This document shows, piece after piece, positions 9,201-17,804 of a stretch of 37,921 nucleotides of DNA. Numbering within the stretch: position 1 is the stretch's first letter; the number at the start of each line of letters is the position of its first letter. The notes under the pieces were generated by a model. It made no database searches. It was not told the origin of the DNA and saw only the letters and a program-made list of their open reading frames with translations. A program made the position numbers and the translations under genes. Origin of the DNA: Trichomonas tenax (Eukaryota > Parabasalia > Trichomonadida > Trichomonadidae); assembly GCA_023091735.1 (NCBI GenBank), contig JALKBU010000473.1, positions 1-37,921 of the forward strand. The letters run 5' to 3'.

Positions 9201-12118
9201 GCAACATTAATTGTTCTCATTGTATTTGGTGGAATTATGTCCTTCATTGGTTCAATAGTCATCGATGAGAACTTCATCTTCCTTGGGATTTGGATGTTGA
9301 ATGGGAGATCAATCATAGAAGTATTTTCAATAATGATTGCAGCTGCGAGATTATCATTATAAAGACGCTTTCCAAAGTCGATTTCTGTTGGTGAAACTTT
9401 ATATTTGAGTGGTGTCGCATTTCCTTTGAGGGTAAATGTATAATCAGGTCCTCCAATTACGTGACATAAAGCTATTGCAAAATGAGAAGTTTGCTGATCA
9501 TTTGATAATGCTTTGAAAGAGATCGAAATCAATTCTGTCGAATTTGGATATAATTTTCCTCGAATCGGGATAATATCGAATACTGTTTTCTTTCCATCAT
9601 CAGGAACTGTCTTGAGAAGAGTCCATTCGTATTCAACTGTGACTTCGCCATTATTTGACATAGAAACAAGAGACTGGTTCTCAGAATCTTCAATTTTCGT
9701 GCCAAAGTCAATTGTCGAATTCACAATATTGTTGAATGTAATATTCGCAAACATTAACTTGCCAAGTAAATCAATATGTAACTTTTCCGCATTAAATGAA
9801 TATGAGAAGAAGATTTGTGATTTAAGAGTTTCATTCAAGAAGTTTGATTTGATTGAAGGATCAAATGTGACCCAAAACTTCGTTGGTTGATCTGGAATCG
9901 CAATAAGCTCGGTTGGAGATATTGCGAAAGGATATTCAGTTGTTGCAGTTAGTTTAATAGGAGATTCACATCTCAATATGAAATAACTTTCTTTCATTAT
10001 TAGTTTCATCAAAGATTTCGATGGCTGCATTAAAACTGATGAATTTCCTTGGGATTTAGGTCCTGTTAATTCTTCTTCTAAAGCGCAATCATGAATGTAT
10101 TCAAACACGAGTTCTTTGTTTTCAAATTCAACTGTTGGTTGTATAAAGGCGCCACGAATCGAAGGTCTGAATAAAGTGATTTTTTTCTTTCCAATAGTCA
10201 ATAAACAGCTTAAAGGAATTTTGTAATTCATTGGTTTCTTTGATGTCACATTAATAATGAACTGCATTTCATCTCCTGGGAATAAAACTCTTTGCTCTGG
10301 AGTGATCTGTAAAGCAGGAGTATTTTTAGTCTCCTTTTGGTTCTTTCCTTCCCATTTAATCTCAAAATTTCTTCTTCCATGATTTGTCAATGTGAATTCT
10401 CTAGTCACAGCATCAGCAATGAAAGAATGCCCTAAATCTATTTCATTTAAATCCATACTTGGAACGATTGGATATCCGGTGCCTTTTGCTGTAACAGGAA
10501 TCGTAATTGGTGTGAGAAAATTAAAAACGAAAAATAATTCCGAGTTAAATTTCAAGCAATCATTAACATTAGCATGCACGATAATTTGATGAATGTCGAA
10601 TGGATTTATTGTACTTTCAGAATTATCGACCCAGAAAACATCAGATTTAAGCTGTATTTTGTATGAAGCTGGAATTGGTGAATTATTCGAAACTGATAAA
10701 ATATGTGAATTATCTTGCAAAACATTGATTGTTTGAAAGTCAATTGACTTTGGTTCGAATACAATTGTTGGTCCTGTTGATGTTCCGTGAATAGAAAATG
10801 TTCTTTTTCCACTTCCTATGATTTTAATGTGTCGAGTAAAATTAAATGGCCCTATTTGTCTTGCAGTCAAGTAAAACACAATATCTGTCTTAGATCTCGC
10901 TGGTATTATTCCTGTAGGCTGTTCTATCGAAAAATCGTAGTCTAACATCGAAAGATCTGCAATATCAATATATTCGTATTTACCAGGGAACATTGATTGA
11001 TTTTGAAGTGTGACTTTAACGACACAACGATTTCCTATATAGCAATTACCTATATTCACATCAGGTGTTGAAACTATAATATTCGGACAAATGCAAGTTC
11101 CTGTTATTGGTATTGTTACTAAAGGATGTTCGTATTTTGGATTTGAAATAACCATTTCTGCGTTGTAGTCTTTTAATATGTTTGGAAGAAACTCCAGTTT
11201 AACAATCATCTTGTTTTGAGGCTGAACTGTCCCAGAATCAGGAGTTACAGAGAAAACACGTTTGTCAAAAGTTGGATCTTGTGGAACATCAATAGAAAAG
11301 TCCAAATGTATATCACTCGTATTCCTTATATCGAACATTTGTGTGTAAACGAATCCATATGAAACAATTCCAAAGTTAATTCGTTTTGGATTAATTTCAA
11401 ATGAAGGACCAATGACTCGGCCACTTATTAAGAATTGTAATGCATTTATCGGACATTCGTCTATAACAACATCGAACTGTTCATAGAATTGACCGACTTT
11501 TGTCGCATCAACTCTGATTGCAATAGGAATTTGATCGTTTGGATTAACAGAACTTGACTCGGGAGAGAATTCGTAGTTGAGATTTCTTTCAATGTCGTTC
11601 TTAATATGAAAAGTTAACGGAATTTCGCCAGAATTTTTGAGAGATATTTGATATTCGTAGCTCATATCGAGTGCAACATGACCACAATTGATCATTTCTG
11701 CGCTTAGCGATGCTTTTGGAGGAATTCCAACGCCTCTTAAAGAAAACGGAAATCTTTCTCCAGATTCAGTATCGATAAGGCATAATTTTTCCTCGTGAAC
11801 CGCTGCTTCTTGTGGTTTGTATGTGATAATTACCTGTTGTGAGCCGTGAGGATAAAGAATTCCTGTTAAATTATCGATCTGAAAACTTCTTGATTCGAAA
11901 AGTAGTAAATTTGCCGCTCGTTTCCTCTCCTCTGGGTCATATGTATCGAAGAAATTCAACAATTGCTGCTCTTCGTTTTGATTTGGCAGTTTTCTAAATT
12001 CGTAATTCAAGAATATGTCGCGATTGTTCACAATTTTGACAACGATTCTCGTTTCAGAGTGAATGTAGATGGGAGGGAAGACGCCCAGCTCCGGTTCCAC
12101 GAGAAAAGAGCTGTTCAT
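3206..12118 (-). CDS. HYDIN: HYDIN-like axonemal central-pair protein (2970 aa)
   Basis: One uninterrupted frame of 2970 codons built almost entirely of repeated immunoglobulin-like ASH/PapD-type domains, visible as recurring 'F..I.P..G.l.P.....i.i.F.P' units from the N-terminus to the end. An adenylate-kinase-like nucleotide-binding segment is embedded: Walker A GVPKSGKT at residues 1391-1398 followed by RGMIIDGLDGF at about 1443. This combination of many ASH domains with an internal kinase-like P-loop is diagnostic of HYDIN, a protein of the axonemal central apparatus needed for flagellar beating. Vertebrate HYDIN is about 5100 residues, so this copy is much shorter. After the P-loop come a Glu/Arg-rich coiled stretch, a QPTSA-containing internal repeat (about 1580-1612), a local 9-residue tandem duplication (about 1909-1927) and a Lys/Pro-rich linker (about 2240-2265). 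The start is the first ATG after an in-frame stop. An exact TTTACATGACAAA motif lies 87 bp upstream. Confidence 0.9.
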   Translation of the reverse strand: MNSSFLVEPELGVFPPIYIHSETRIVVKIVNNRDIFLNYEFRKLPNQNEEQQLLNFFDTYDPEERKRAANLLLFESRSFQIDNLTGILYPHGSQQVIITYKPQEAAVHEEKLCLIDTESGERFPFSLRGVGIPPKASLSAEMINCGHVALDMSYEYQISLKNSGEIPLTFHIKNDIERNLNYEFSPESSSVNPNDQIPIAIRVDATKVGQFYEQFDVVIDECPINALQFLISGRVIGPSFEINPKRINFGIVSYGFVYTQMFDIRNTSDIHLDFSIDVPQDPTFDKRVFSVTPDSGTVQPQNKMIVKLEFLPNILKDYNAEMVISNPKYEHPLVTIPITGTCICPNIIVSTPDVNIGNCYIGNRCVVKVTLQNQSMFPGKYEYIDIADLSMLDYDFSIEQPTGIIPARSKTDIVFYLTARQIGPFNFTRHIKIIGSGKRTFSIHGTSTGPTIVFEPKSIDFQTINVLQDNSHILSVSNNSPIPASYKIQLKSDVFWVDNSESTINPFDIHQIIVHANVNDCLKFNSELFFVFNFLTPITIPVTAKGTGYPIVPSMDLNEIDLGHSFIADAVTREFTLTNHGRRNFEIKWEGKNQKETKNTPALQITPEQRVLFPGDEMQFIINVTSKKPMNYKIPLSCLLTIGKKKITLFRPSIRGAFIQPTVEFENKELVFEYIHDCALEEELTGPKSQGNSSVLMQPSKSLMKLIMKESYFILRCESPIKLTATTEYPFAISPTELIAIPDQPTKFWVTFDPSIKSNFLNETLKSQIFFSYSFNAEKLHIDLLGKLMFANITFNNIVNSTIDFGTKIEDSENQSLVSMSNNGEVTVEYEWTLLKTVPDDGKKTVFDIIPIRGKLYPNSTELISISFKALSNDQQTSHFAIALCHVIGGPDYTFTLKGNATPLKYKVSPTEIDFGKRLYNDNLAAAIIIENTSMIDLPFNIQIPRKMKFSSMTIEPMKDIIPPNTMRTINVAIMPGSPANYKEYIYLKIDQFDEIEISFTVECSFSQLKLEIPRSDKDILLKQQAKLEKTKNDKPKPLEAIERELFIQNIGGGTPTKQRVMMSRKSLRQFTGNYLSHFIIDFGQIILGQSVTKTYNFTSLSPLPSSFELLDDVLQNSGFSFATKMFSQLYQNERYCIEVNFKTLANLKKIGKILYEIPLVFPDDNAYLIEIRAQIKIPALTYSSLNLDFEETIVGQSRTKSIQIRNMNPVPIELQLQNAVPVSRVDKQTLKEVPFTADVQKVTFEPYTFMNVNVKFAPESERDFVFQMGCYIPLNAPYVNEMDHIKCNGSSVEMKITFEPPHINFKPISAFSEEFPETEFKIVNNNKYPITIISNQYDFQLLQEQIHVSSRSLMKISQKQISAPVVEEIVPEQKIDNTPKQLPLCVIIHGVPKSGKTTLCKKVGEYLDLPLLCPKSIFEGQTDQNECKNLLAEIIKMPSFARGMIIDGLDGFDDPPETEQFIAQTIKKEKKLHEELAKNPFLVFPHQFLTGAEVMLDILMSVMPETRFFAVFMNTNQEALIRNELVSSVEHQRAEQERMRIEKDKFFNMDEEEYLALPKEEQERIDTARARYRSELIQVPGSEIRAQPTSARLGLKKPAYIKLQPTSAKIGLKKQGPQKEGSYNLVLGVLAQKLRERESTAIDPLVLVPNDNCKDSHSVNCIFVDANDDEAFDRVTYFIPPYKEFIKKLMDLQIPGPKLVLPSELPENDKLRLEDSPLYFALVNSELPYSFKDEHKEYSKDISKRIRGSRRQERDPPQVGFEQLYEGINLMNYTKRWELNPGESVTLKVNFTGQTIGEYNDSLRFSIMDASNYVYSIGLTGKVIYPDIDRSNEAIFSRIVPKYNNKIKSSFIKDTNEFNFGCILSQLGKIGSKGFVPAFKQSFRLFNPGILPCEVTAFLADNGSKTVAWSLENKTVTWSLENKTVTVNPQEESNITINVHPIAADIIRNKLQLYIKNNPEPINIPIVADVCFPQLTFSTLSVDFDKLLIGQERTIRISVANNGKVPAAFSLKGANSLSENIKFTNDSGKLQCGQSMTFGIIFSSVKAVVVKKSIDINIMEENAEKVYTVLHLNINAEAYETLYDFQRPKDIKDGNIDFGTLRVKGKKEVTCNLKNKGKYPLQYSIEIRKKIPFVAISATEGVLNASGKPLPIVFSFNPQKQIKFSKKELCIIKITDSTSNTQAVSFTLTISGESVFSVFDITPQQLLDFGPCITGNPYTRNLEISNTGFFPFDWEILLTNEQEEKESNNGKGKGTAKKKPPPKKGKAKITVRQFTFMNNSGTVEPGSKESIGIEFTSPQDGSYANNFFIKISNVPDNLAFINYNLSAKTFTPSADLKNCDDVFSDFRICTREDLVRKESTSFLEDENAVHFTNIKVGGTDKVTLFVPNHLPVPCVVVPSLTQLNTPFAISKNEIEIPADSKIPLELTFTPTTGGSFKNILVFKMKSKEKVVPVLSQFQIEGSSTVPAIEFVENVETHNFGRTLLSMKKDKEIKFKNPTDIALNIRMKYERNKNFTVQEVPSKELQPGKQTSFKVTFNPVEDGEKRLQIELLVDNIHIYKINFVGEGHHEELVIYADSFEEDTILFDDVVVGRTSSKMLYMRNMSQEYIKYDWNIQNSELILSPSMGHIPPASTEQIRISYKSEKPQTVNTKAICQWSKIYRETNERWNDNIIIKRFDIAQPPTPIGTRKSPRNPTRRKITASPSQSFVQITNVAPEPEYTTISKGKDIPVKIALFCDYIKVVTSLVDDMKEKENCSAIMFSSTMMYENRVTNLYLMNQSNIKIVYELKFSNYVCSGFSDSPFSVHPKQGFIPSNSSIPLTVSFSPLSVDDYSIDMTIKLPDVNENQTIKISGNSIRPICYIDALNAKDLPGGRKSITIFSEAVGTMAPVKFGIRNTTNCIYEAKIYQVDGPRCIKCLTPSPVIGAGRRYELAFEFTPKTTRATETTWVIDIPEHSLKQTLIIVGHVCPK
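6338..6403. repeat. 27-bp perfect tandem duplication inside the HYDIN gene
   Basis: Two identical 27-bp units (6338-6364 and 6365-6391) are followed by a partial third copy that differs by one base. The duplication is in frame and repeats nine residues containing WSLENKTVT. The perfect identity points to a recent slippage or duplication. Confidence 0.9.
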
Positions 12119-12727
12119 TCTTCTTGCTTAAATTTTCGTTACAAAAAATGTAACAATTGTCCAAAAGGTGACAAAAATATCATAGTTAAACTTCAAAATA
12201 TGACTTTTGTCATGTAAAGAGTCTCTCTTATTTTCATGATTTCGGAGACAATATACTTATTTACATATATTTTATCTCTATTAGAATATATTTATCTATA
12301 TTCGAACCTGAAATCAATATATTTTTGATGAAATTCAAATCATATATGTAATTCATAACGATTATTTTGATAACATACATTAACTATTTATCATTTTATA
12401 CAAAATTGAAATGATTTATGACGTTCAAAGAGAAAGATTTTATATAATATTTGATAATCAGATTCAATTTTCAAATTAATTTTTGCAATATGAGCTTTTA
12501 ATAGTTGATAATTAATACCCTAGTGAAAGTTAGAAGAATGCTAAACATATATTGATCAATTTGATCTATTTTATTAAACAATTATATATTATTGATAAAC
12601 TTCTGTTTTTCTTTAAGAACTATAAGAAGTAAATAGTATACTTAGTGTTATTAGTAATAATTTTGTGTTTCGAATATTATTACTTAATTTATTTAAAAAA
12701 ATAAAAATAAATAATCTATAAAATAAA
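12119..12727. other. Intergenic between HYDIN and the membrane-protein gene
   Basis: AT-rich spacer between two genes on the minus strand. The first 100 bp contain the HYDIN upstream region, with GTGACAAAA-like words and the 13-bp motif at 12206-12218. The remainder (about 12230-12727) is nearly pure A/T with no recognisable gene. Confidence 0.6.
12206..12218 (-). promoter_or_regulatory. Recurrent 13-bp motif TTTACATGACAAA (HYDIN upstream)
   Basis: Exact match on the minus strand, the same strand as HYDIN, 87 bp before its start codon. Same motif as at 14671, 17624 and 19226. Confidence 0.5.
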
Positions 12728-14344
12728 CTAATTTGGTATCTTTGGCATAGCCATTGGCTGGTAGCCACTGTTTTCTTGTTGTTCCTCTTCCTTTTCTCTC
12801 TGAAGCTTTTCAAGATTTTCCTGATCAACTTCAGCGCCAAATGTTTCTTCCTTCTTTGGAACGCTCTGCATTGGCCTGAATGAATCAAGACTCATTCCAC
12901 CGAGGATCTTCTTCTTCTTTGTCGGTGTCTTAAAGAACAAATAGATAACAAATGCAACAAAAGCAACAGGAATTGCCAGTAACCAAATCGGAACATCAGA
13001 TCCAATAATAACAGGAGAAGAGTAATGGAGGCCATCAAATGAAATTGCAACGTGCGCGGATGTTATGAACAAAGGAAGAGAGAGTCTGCACTCAAGGGAG
13101 CTCGTTGATGGACTAACGTATGCTTGGACGATTGCTTCGTTGATTCTGCAGTATGCTTTGTTTGTTTCTACTGGTAAAGCGTAATATGTGATGTTAATTG
13201 GCTTCTGGCGAATGAAACCGAGTGTGTAAACGTCCGCTTTAAGGATTTTTGGAGTGTTTGAGAACTGATCTAATCCTTTTTGTTTATTATTCTTTTTATT
13301 TTTGAAATTAGCGAGTTTTGGTTCAAATGGCTCTGCTTCCTTCTTTTTTTGTTCTTCTTTCTTATGTGGTTTAGTATCTTTTGAAGATTGGAATTTATTT
13401 TTATCTTCTTCCTTAAGTTTGAGATCTAAGCGGCCAAACTTCTCTTTGGCACCTGGTTCAGGTAAATCTTCCTCTATTTTTGTCGTATTGTCTGTTTCTG
13501 AATCATTATTTTGTTGGATGCGACGTCTTCTTTTGATTCTACGTAGATGCTTTGTTGGCTCTAGCGTTTGTGTATTGTCCTTTTCGGGTTTTCCGTCATT
13601 GACGAAAGAATCTGGGTGACCATCTTCCAAAACTTGTTGTTCCGGATCGAAAATATCTTGCTCTTCGGTATCTGGTATTTCTATGTCTTCTTCGTTGTAG
13701 TCTGGATTCTGGCGTTTATTATATGGAGATAATTTTTTATCTGTTCTTGTTCTCTGCTGGAATTTGTCGAAATCTTGCGGCCTTCTATTAATGTTGTCTC
13801 CGAATTGTCCTGGTTCAAAAGAGAAATCTCTTGGTGGCATTCTTGGTTCACCAATTCCATCGCCAAATGGATGATTTTGATGATTAAATTGATTTGGACG
13901 ATTCATGCCTGGATTTTGGTTTCCCAGTTGGTTTAGATCGAATTGCTCCCATGGGTTGTTGTTATTGTTGTGTATTGGTTTTCTGAAATTTTGATTTTGA
14001 GGATTTCTGTAGTTTTTGTCTGGGAGTTTCATCTGCTCATCGCCAGATTCCCTGTGCTGTAACTGTTTTTCGTCTAATAAGAAAGATTCAGGAACTCCAT
14101 CTTTTGGTTGATGCGGTAAACCGTTTTGCTTCAGCTGCGGTGGCTGACCACGTGGTGGAGGCATTTTGTTCCTTGGATCTGGCGGAATTGGCATGTTTTG
14201 TTGTGGATTTTCATTCATATTATGGAAATTGTTCGGTTCATTCATTCGTTTTGGTTCCATTGGCGGTTGCATCTTAGCGCCGTCAGGAATCGGAGCGTTT
14301 TGATTTTGGCTTGAGACTAAAAATAATAGATGAAACAAAAACAT
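12728..14344 (-). CDS. Type I membrane protein with IPT/TIG-like ectodomain (538 aa)
   Basis: Begins with a short hydrophobic leader (MFLFHLLFLVSS), then about 350 residues of low-complexity ectodomain. This is first Pro/Asn/Gln-rich (about 15-210), then Glu/Asp- and Lys/Arg-rich, with a KHLRRIKRRRRI basic patch. Residues about 363-451 form a compact beta-type domain with two cysteines (399, 419) and the pattern 'YCRIN..VQAYVS....LEC...V.ISFDGLHYS', which resembles an IPT/TIG (plexin-type) fold. One membrane helix (about 452-470) precedes a KKKK stop-transfer patch and a 68-residue cytosolic tail ending near YQPM (528-531), a YxxPhi-type endocytic sorting signal. The layout suggests a trafficked surface or endosomal receptor or scaffold; ligand unknown. 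It lies head-to-head with histone H3, 363 bp apart. Confidence 0.8.
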   Translation of the reverse strand: MFLFHLLFLVSSQNQNAPIPDGAKMQPPMEPKRMNEPNNFHNMNENPQQNMPIPPDPRNKMPPPRGQPPQLKQNGLPHQPKDGVPESFLLDEKQLQHRESGDEQMKLPDKNYRNPQNQNFRKPIHNNNNNPWEQFDLNQLGNQNPGMNRPNQFNHQNHPFGDGIGEPRMPPRDFSFEPGQFGDNINRRPQDFDKFQQRTRTDKKLSPYNKRQNPDYNEEDIEIPDTEEQDIFDPEQQVLEDGHPDSFVNDGKPEKDNTQTLEPTKHLRRIKRRRRIQQNNDSETDNTTKIEEDLPEPGAKEKFGRLDLKLKEEDKNKFQSSKDTKPHKKEEQKKKEAEPFEPKLANFKNKKNNKQKGLDQFSNTPKILKADVYTLGFIRQKPINITYYALPVETNKAYCRINEAIVQAYVSPSTSSLECRLSLPLFITSAHVAISFDGLHYSSPVIIGSDVPIWLLAIPVAFVAFVIYLFFKTPTKKKKILGGMSLDSFRPMQSVPKKEETFGAEVDQENLEKLQREKEEEQQENSGYQPMAMPKIPN

Positions 14345-14707
14345 TGCTCACTTTTTTTTTGACGGATGAATTTAAAATCAACAATTGCGATTTTATTTTT
14401 TTCTTTTTTTGGGTTTTTAGAACTAAAAAACATTTTCACATTGATTTTTATCAACAGATACGATACAATTTAATTGCAGACCATATTCTATTATTATGGG
14501 CAAAATTACATATAAATTTTTGAATTAATTTTGAATTCCATTAAACAATATGTATATTATGAATGCAGACAATATGAATGTTCTACCATATGTCATTTTT
14601 GCATTCATCTTTAGTCAAAGTGTTTCATCAATGAAATGTTTTAATAAAAGAATTTTTTGACAAATTACAGTTTACATGACAAATGAATATTTATATAGAA
14701 TTTTTTG
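14345..14707. promoter_or_regulatory. Bidirectional intergenic region, membrane protein / histone H3
   Basis: 363 bp between two divergent start codons. It contains T-rich tracts near the minus-strand gene and an exact TTTACATGACAAA (14671-14683) close to H3. No other element was recognised. Confidence 0.5.
14671..14683 (+). promoter_or_regulatory. Recurrent 13-bp motif TTTACATGACAAA (H3 upstream)
   Basis: Exact match ending 24 nt before the H3 start codon, followed by an A/T-rich TATTTATATAGAA stretch. This is the closest of the four copies to a start codon, so the motif could be a core promoter element rather than a distal site. Confidence 0.55.
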
Positions 14708-15124
14708 ATGGCTCGTACAAAGCAGACAGCTAGAAAGTCAACAGGTGGAAAGACACCACGTAAGTCCCTCGGTGCCAAGGCCGCCCGCAAGTCAACACCA
14801 ACAATCGACTCACAAGGCGCAAAGAAGCAGCACAGATTCAGACCAGGTACAGTCGCCCTCCGTGAAATCCGTAAGTACCAGAAGTCCACAGATCTCCTCA
14901 TTAGAAAGCTCCCATTCCAGCGTCTCGTCAGAGAAATCGCTTCTGGATTCCGTGGCGATCTTCGTTTCCAGTCATCTGCTATTGCTGCCCTCCAGGAAGC
15001 TTCTGAGGCTTACCTCGTCGGCCTCTTCGAGGACACAAACCTTTGCGCAATCCACGCTAACCGTGTTACAATCATGGAGCGTGATGTCCAACTTGCTCAG
15101 CGCATTCGTGGTGAGCGTAACTAA
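14708..15124 (+). CDS. Histone H3
   Basis: 138-residue core histone beginning [15 protein letters not shown], with Lys4, Lys9, Lys14, Lys18, Lys23 and Lys27 in their usual contexts (ARKS at 9 and 27). The globular fold is intact ([20 protein letters not shown], then [39 protein letters not shown]). Compared with canonical H3 the loop between Lys27 and the Lys36/37 region is two residues longer ([11 protein letters not shown]), and the usual Lys before RVTIM is Asn. It packages DNA in the nucleosome. The start is the ATG at 14708. The gene uses C/G-ending codons far more than its surroundings, as expected for high expression, and ends in TAAA. No H4 gene lies next to it. Whether it is the bulk H3 or a variant cannot be decided here. 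Confidence 0.97.
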   Translation: MARTKQTARKSTGGKTPRKSLGAKAARKSTPTIDSQGAKKQHRFRPGTVALREIRKYQKSTDLLIRKLPFQRLVREIASGFRGDLRFQSSAIAALQEASEAYLVGLFEDTNLCAIHANRVTIMERDVQLAQRIRGERN

Positions 15125-16499
15125 ACTATGTATACATTACTAAGCTAATTACATTATCTTTAAGTTTTGTACAGTTTCTCGTTCATGATTTTACAATTTT
15201 TTTTATCGCAATTCCAAGTTTTGCCATAGGTTGTACTATCCCTGTTTTATTTGAGATGAAAATATTTCATTGATAAAGGACCAAAATTATATATTAGATG
15301 CATCAATCAACTCGAACTGTCATATCAAAATAATCAAGTGACCACATGTTTTGATTAATTTTTTCATATGAATTTTTGCCCAAACTGTGGCAACACTGGG
15401 TTATATAGATATTGAGTTAATTTTGTTTAGATAAGATTTTCTATAGTAATGAACTTATAACATACTAATGTATGGCTTCAAATCACCTAATAGATAACTC
15501 TTTTGTGATGATGGATATGATGCATCTGTATCTCTACGAAATAATAATACCAATTCACTTTACATATATTGTATTGATCATTGTAGTGTGCAATATCATT
15601 CTATACTATAATTATTCAATAATCTCATGTTTTATTTTGGAAATTCATTAATCAAACTTCCATTCTTGTAAAAATGGCTCAATATTTCATATACATTCTT
15701 ATGCAATGGAAAAACCATTTTGTAAAAGGAATACGGACATTGCAAGTATCATTAAATTTGTGAATATTCAAATGTATCTCCTTTTCAGTTAGCAATCCAA
15801 ATGCAATAAATATCACTCCATAAGGCAGTTTGTAAAATAATGGATTTCTGCTACATTCAAATAGCTGTTTGAGGGTGTCACTGAATTTTCTACGCCTACT
15901 CAAACATCTCGATTTTTCTCCACCACTATAAATATTTAAGGTCTAATTTTGGTGGCAAATGAAAAATTTTCCAATCTAAAATGCTGTGGATATATAAAGC
16001 ATGAAAAATATATTATTCAATATTATATCAAAAAAATGTCTTGATTTATTTTGACGTTAACTGACGGATTATCATTACTCATGTTGTTTGCATGCTGTGT
16101 GGATGAAAAGTAAGGGTTGTAAATTAAGATTAAATATTTTGTGAATAAAAAGCAACACATTTTTATCCTGTAAGTCCAACATTTAGTAGACACTGATTTG
16201 TTTGCGTTGAAAATGGACAAATCAAGTGAATAATAACGAGATAAAATCAGGATTACTAAAAATGAACAGATTTGGTATTGATATTTAATCGGATACATAT
16301 GCAGGTGATAAGCCATCATATTATCATCATCGCATTCAGCTTTATCTCACCCTTTTTAACAAAAGATTATTTAATTTTTTTTAATCATAAATACTTTTGT
16401 TGCATTTTTTTTTCATTGAAATAGAGACTTAGAGCTATTTTAATTCAGCAATTTATTTTCAAAATATATACACATATTATATATGAAGCAAGAACATAT
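15125..16499. other. AT-rich intergenic region, no convincing gene
   Basis: About 1.4 kb of AT-rich DNA. Minus-strand open stretches at 15679-15903 and 16023-16319 are short, and the first lacks an ATG at its 5' end. A fragment reading RNPLFYKLPYGVIF (minus strand, about 15800-15860) is faintly like the N-terminal region of trichomonad ankyrin-family proteins, but too little remains to support a call. Confidence 0.4.
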
Positions 16500-16738
16500 G
16501 TTAACAAAAATATTTGGGGGGAAATTGTAAAAGTGACAGAAATATCATGGTCAGCAAATACACAACAGAAGTCATAGCAATACGGGGAAGTAGTGCTCCT
16601 TGTGGCGTTGTGGCACCAGATGCTTGTAGCTTGTGATCACAATTTTAATTTGCAAACAAGCTCATTCACTACAAATCAGATTGAAACAAGCCCAACACTT
16701 AAAAGCAGTACCAAAAATATAACGTCATACCTCGCAAA

Positions 16739-17252
16739 GGAAGAAAACTCAGCTGTTTTTGGGCAAATATTTATATTCAAGGGTACAATGTCGCTGCTTA
16801 CACATTTCCAATGCCTTTGAGAGCACTGGAGTTACAAAATAAATATAAGAAACTCGCAAGTTGCATTTCGGATACACCAAGCGAAGGTTATCATACACCA
16901 TCTGAATTGGATGCCATAATCACTGAGCTTAATGTAGTTTTAAACTCAAAAATATTTGAGAGCAGTATGGAATTGATAATTTAACCATCATCTTCAGCTT
17001 CAGTAGATGAAAAAAGGAGCAATTGAGGAAGAAAAGGAGTATACGATTCCAGCTAAAGATGGTGCAGTATCTGCAGAAGAGGCTATTTCGAATGCAGATT
17101 AAGAGGGTGACGAAAATCCAAAAGAAGAAAGTGGCAATAACAATACCAAAATAATTAATGCAGTCGTTGCACTCATCGTCTACTTTTGCGTCTGCAAGAA
17201 AGGCGGAGAAGAAAAGAAACATTCTGACTCTGCCTCTGGTGTTCACGTTTAA
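16739..17252 (+). pseudogene. Relic of a single-pass surface protein (C-terminal part)
   Basis: Coding-like sequence is spread over more than one plus-strand frame. A piece reading AAYTFPMPLRALELQNKYKK and then EGYHTPSELDAIITELN is closed by a stop near 16983. A second piece, with an internal stop near 17100, reads acidic sequence followed by KIINAVVALIVYFCVCKKGG, a membrane helix with a basic stop-transfer patch. It then has a short Ser-rich tail ending at the TAA of 17250-17252. Ectodomain, membrane helix and short cytosolic tail is the usual C-terminal layout of large trichomonad surface-protein families. A looser coding-like stretch at 16560-16820 may be more of the ectodomain. At least two disabling changes are visible. 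Confidence 0.5.
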
Positions 17253-17804
17253 CATTATTAAAGCAATTATTTTCAAAAAATCTCTTTAGCTGTTTTTAAG
17301 ATTTACAAAGAATATAAGTAAATTCCAAAATATCAAGGGTTTAGTGACATTGGAAATTTGTATGATTATTCCGAGAAACCATAAAACATCACAAAAATTC
17401 AAAAATAAAGAAATCTTTGATATATTGGCTTATAATGTTAGACAAATTTTGGAGTCATAATATTACCAGATTTGAGGTGATCAAAATTTCTCCATCTTTT
17501 TTTTAAAATTGCCATGTAAATTTCTTATCCAGCAAAAATTTTTATATAGTAATTCAATGAAATCTAATGAGTGCATCAATATATAATTTATATTTCGATG
17601 TAAATAAAGCATAATCTCGAATTTTTGTCATGTAAAATACCAAAAAATTCGACAATGGATTCAATTATGATTTTGGCAAAATTTTATTGACTTGAAAATT
17701 GTGTTTTTAAACATGTATCAAATTGTAATTTGGAATAAAAAAATTGAAAATTTTGTCCAAAATTTCAGAAAAAAAAGTTAACTTCACATTTTCATTATTT
17801 TTAA
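17253..17804. other. Upstream region of the E2 gene
   Basis: AT-rich spacer of about 550 bp with no gene. It holds one exact and one near match to the recurrent motif (17624-17636 and 17508-17520) and, just before the start codon, TCACATTTTCATTA (17784-17797), which contains two initiator-like TCA words. Confidence 0.5.
17624..17636 (-). promoter_or_regulatory. Recurrent 13-bp motif (E2 upstream)
   Basis: TTTGTCATGTAAA on the plus strand is the exact complement of TTTACATGACAAA, 168 bp before the E2 start. A near match (ATTGCCATGTAAA) lies at 17508-17520. Confidence 0.45.

Noticed and set aside
8378..10760. GGTTCGAA-like words resembling tRNA T-arms
   Set aside because: They lie in HYDIN coding sequence and have no matching D-arm or acceptor stem.
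15679..15903. Minus-strand 74-codon frame reading RNPLFYKLPYGVIF
   Set aside because: No ATG at its start, short, and only a faint similarity to trichomonad ankyrin-family N-termini.
16023..16319. Minus-strand 98-codon frame with ATG
   Set aside because: Hydrophobic, Ile/Tyr/Asn-heavy composition typical of AT-rich non-coding DNA; no motif or promoter context.
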